A stretch of DNA of 64,000 nt, taken from Pontixanthobacter luteolus. Lineage in GTDB: Bacteria > Pseudomonadota > Alphaproteobacteria > Sphingomonadales > Sphingomonadaceae. The notes under the pieces were generated by a model, which did no database searches, was not told where the DNA came from, and saw only the letters and a list, made by a program, of their open reading frames with translations. The stretch lies in assembly GCF_009828095.1 (NCBI RefSeq), contig NZ_WTYP01000001.1, positions 186,001 to 250,000 on the forward strand, given 5' to 3'. The position numbers and the translations under genes are program-made. Positions 62,490 to 64,000 of the stretch are shown in pieces (within the stretch, counting starts at the first letter, position 1; the number at the start of each line of letters is the position of its first letter).

Positions 62490-64000
62490 ATGTTCGACAA
62501 GAAAACCGTATCGATTGAATGGGGCGGAAAAACCCTCACTCTCGAAACCGGTCAGATTGCCCGTCAGGCTGACGGCGCTGTTCTGGCTACCTATGGCGAA
62601 ACCGTGGTGCTGTGCGCCGTGACCGCCGCCAAGTCCGTACGTGAAGGGCAGGACTTCTTCCCGCTGACCGTACACTACCAAGAAAAATTTTCGGCTGCTG
62701 GCCGTATTCCGGGTGGCTTCTTCAAACGCGAAGGCCGTGCCACTGAAAAGGAAACACTGACCAGCCGCTTGATCGACCGTCCGGTCCGTCCGCTCTTCCC
62801 AGAGGGGTTCTACAACGAAATCAACGTAATCGCGCAGGTCCTGTCGTATGACGGCGAAACCGAGCCGGATATCGTTGCAATGATCGCGGCATCCGCTGCG
62901 CTGACAATTTCGGGTCTTCCGTTCATGGGTCCGATCGGCGCTGCACGCGTCGGCTTCCGTAACGGCGAATACGTTCTCAACCCGTCGCTTTCGACTGCGC
63001 TGGACGAAGAAGGTCGTCTCGACCTGGTCGTTGCTGCAACCAACGACGCAGTGATGATGGTTGAATCCGAAGCGAAGGAACTGTCCGAGGAAGAAATGCT
63101 CGGCGCGATCATGTTTGCGCATGACGAGAGCCGCAAGGTTATCGGCGCGATCATCGACCTCGCTGAACAGGCTGCCAAGGATCCTTGGGAAATCAACACG
63201 TCGGACGACACATCGGCGATCAAGGAAAAGCTCCGCGGCATCGTAGGTGACGACATTGCTGCAGCATACAAGCTGACCGACAAGTCGGCTCGCTCGGCAG
63301 CGCTGAATGAAGCCCGTGCCAAGGCCAAGGAAGCCTACGCTGAAGAAGACGGCCAGACGCAGATGACAGCCGGCAAGGCAGTCAAGAAGCTGGAAGCCGA
63401 AATCGTACGCGGCGCGATCCTGAAAGACGGTCAGCGCATCGATGGTCGCAAGACCGACGAAGTCCGCCCGATCGAAGCCATGGTTGGCCTGCTGCCCCGG
63501 ACCCACGGTTCGGCTCTGTTCACCCGCGGTGAAACGCAGGCGATCTGCACCGTCACGCTTGGCACCAAAGATGCCGAGCAGATGATCGACGGTCTCGAAG
63601 GCCTGAGCTATTCGAACTTCATGCTGCACTACAACTTCCCGCCCTATTCGGTCGGTGAAGTGGGCCGCTTCGGCTTTACCAGCCGCCGCGAAACCGGTCA
63701 CGGCAAGCTCGCATGGCGCGCGCTGCACCCGGTACTGCCTGATGCGGAAGATTTCCCGTACACCATCCGTATTCTGTCGGACATCACCGAATCCAACGGC
63801 TCGTCCTCCATGGCGACCGTATGCGGCGGCTGTCTGTCGATGATGGACGCCGGTGTTCCTATCGAACGCCCGGTTTCGGGTATCGCGATGGGCCTGATCC
63901 TTGAAGGTGACGAATTCACCGTTCTGTCCGACATTCTGGGTGACGAAGATCACCTTGGCGACATGGACTTCAAGGTTGCCGGTTCGGAAGCGGGTATCAC
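62490..64000 (+). CDS. pnp: Polyribonucleotide nucleotidyltransferase, partial (C-terminus off the window)
   Basis: The first 503 residues of PNPase. The first RNase PH domain (about 1-140, with [24 protein letters not shown] in two parts and [13 protein letters not shown]) and the alpha-helical linker are complete. The second RNase PH domain is cut; visible are [31 protein letters not shown] and [17 protein letters not shown]. It degrades RNA phosphorolytically. ATG at 62490 has AAGGAAA ahead. KH and S1 domains would lie beyond the window. Confidence 0.97.
   Translation, partial: MFDKKTVSIEWGGKTLTLETGQIARQADGAVLATYGETVVLCAVTAAKSVREGQDFFPLTVHYQEKFSAAGRIPGGFFKREGRATEKETLTSRLIDRPVRPLFPEGFYNEINVIAQVLSYDGETEPDIVAMIAASAALTISGLPFMGPIGAARVGFRNGEYVLNPSLSTALDEEGRLDLVVAATNDAVMMVESEAKELSEEEMLGAIMFAHDESRKVIGAIIDLAEQAAKDPWEINTSDDTSAIKEKLRGIVGDDIAAAYKLTDKSARSAALNEARAKAKEAYAEEDGQTQMTAGKAVKKLEAEIVRGAILKDGQRIDGRKTDEVRPIEAMVGLLPRTHGSALFTRGETQAICTVTLGTKDAEQMIDGLEGLSYSNFMLHYNFPPYSVGEVGRFGFTSRRETGHGKLAWRALHPVLPDAEDFPYTIRILSDITESNGSSSMATVCGGCLSMMDAGVPIERPVSGIAMGLILEGDEFTVLSDILGDEDHLGDMDFKVAGSEAGI

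Noticed and set aside
62475-63953. A 492-codon open frame antisense to pnp
   Set aside because: Shadow of pnp. High-GC codon bias leaves the antisense frame open; no domain is seen.
1-64000. CRISPR arrays, insertion sequences, transposases or prophage genes
   Set aside because: No regular repeat-spacer pattern, transposase motif or terminal inverted repeats were seen.

Overview
The window is chromosomal DNA from an aerobic, probably marine alphaproteobacterium of the order Sphingomonadales, most likely family Erythrobacteraceae. The evidence is the GC-rich codon use, two large TonB-dependent receptors, a CrtZ carotenoid hydroxylase, the F1-ATPase zeta inhibitor, the rimP-nusA-ylxR-infB order and the VirB clusters. 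Species cannot be read from the sequence. Gene density is high, with many 1-4 base start/stop overlaps.

Layout. 1-1134: a partial ribB with an unusual N-terminal helix-turn-helix, divergent from a flavin reductase across a perfect 16-base palindrome. 1285-1956: an orphan OmpR-type regulator with a degenerate receiver. 2073-7124: an outer-membrane lipoprotein/TonB-receptor pair and a divergent TPR protein. 7293-15102: type IV secretion cluster 1 (virB1-2-3-4-6-9-10-11), preceded by a good Pho-box match. 15236-18927: ppk-ppx. 19223-22117: a second TonB receptor. 22176-23569: a queuosine-precursor transporter, tRNA-Arg(TCT) and a small orphan gene. 23797-31379 (minus strand): type IV secretion cluster 2 (virB3-4-6-8-9-10-11-2). 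31529-36879: a NUDIX hydrolase, a probable sigma-54-driven small RNA, then grxD, bolA, ATPase zeta subunit, quinone oxidoreductase, leuD, a small membrane protein and leuC on the minus strand. 36953-38573: a secreted basic protein, a thioesterase and crtZ. 38615-44800: an expanded phage-shock (Psp) locus. 44931-52289: rimP-nusA-ylxR-infB, two thioesterases, a DUF1697 protein and rbfA. 52426-61017: tdk, an M50 protease and a galactoside-use block (galK, galT, glpD, alpha-galactosidase, sodium/solute symporter). 61014-64000: truB, rpsO and a partial pnp.

How the genes fit together. Four Pho-box-like 18-mers lie upstream of the lipoprotein/receptor pair, type IV cluster 1 and ppk-ppx, which suggests a phosphate-starvation neighbourhood that includes a secretion machine. 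Neither type IV cluster carries VirB5, VirB7, VirD4 or a relaxase, and only cluster 2 carries VirB8, so the two may share parts. The Psp locus has PspF and a textbook sigma-54 promoter. It reads through a 50-residue membrane protein, pspA, pspB and pspC, then five more small membrane-plus-coiled-coil proteins that all carry a PspB-like C-terminal motif. A second sigma-54-like promoter drives the candidate small RNA at 32508-32610. The alpha-galactosidase operon contains glpD, so its substrate may release both galactose and glycerol, for example floridoside. That block, with tdk and the protease, separates rbfA from truB, which are usually neighbours.

Limits: all calls come from reading the sequence and recalling protein families. 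No alignment, structure prediction or promoter scoring was run.
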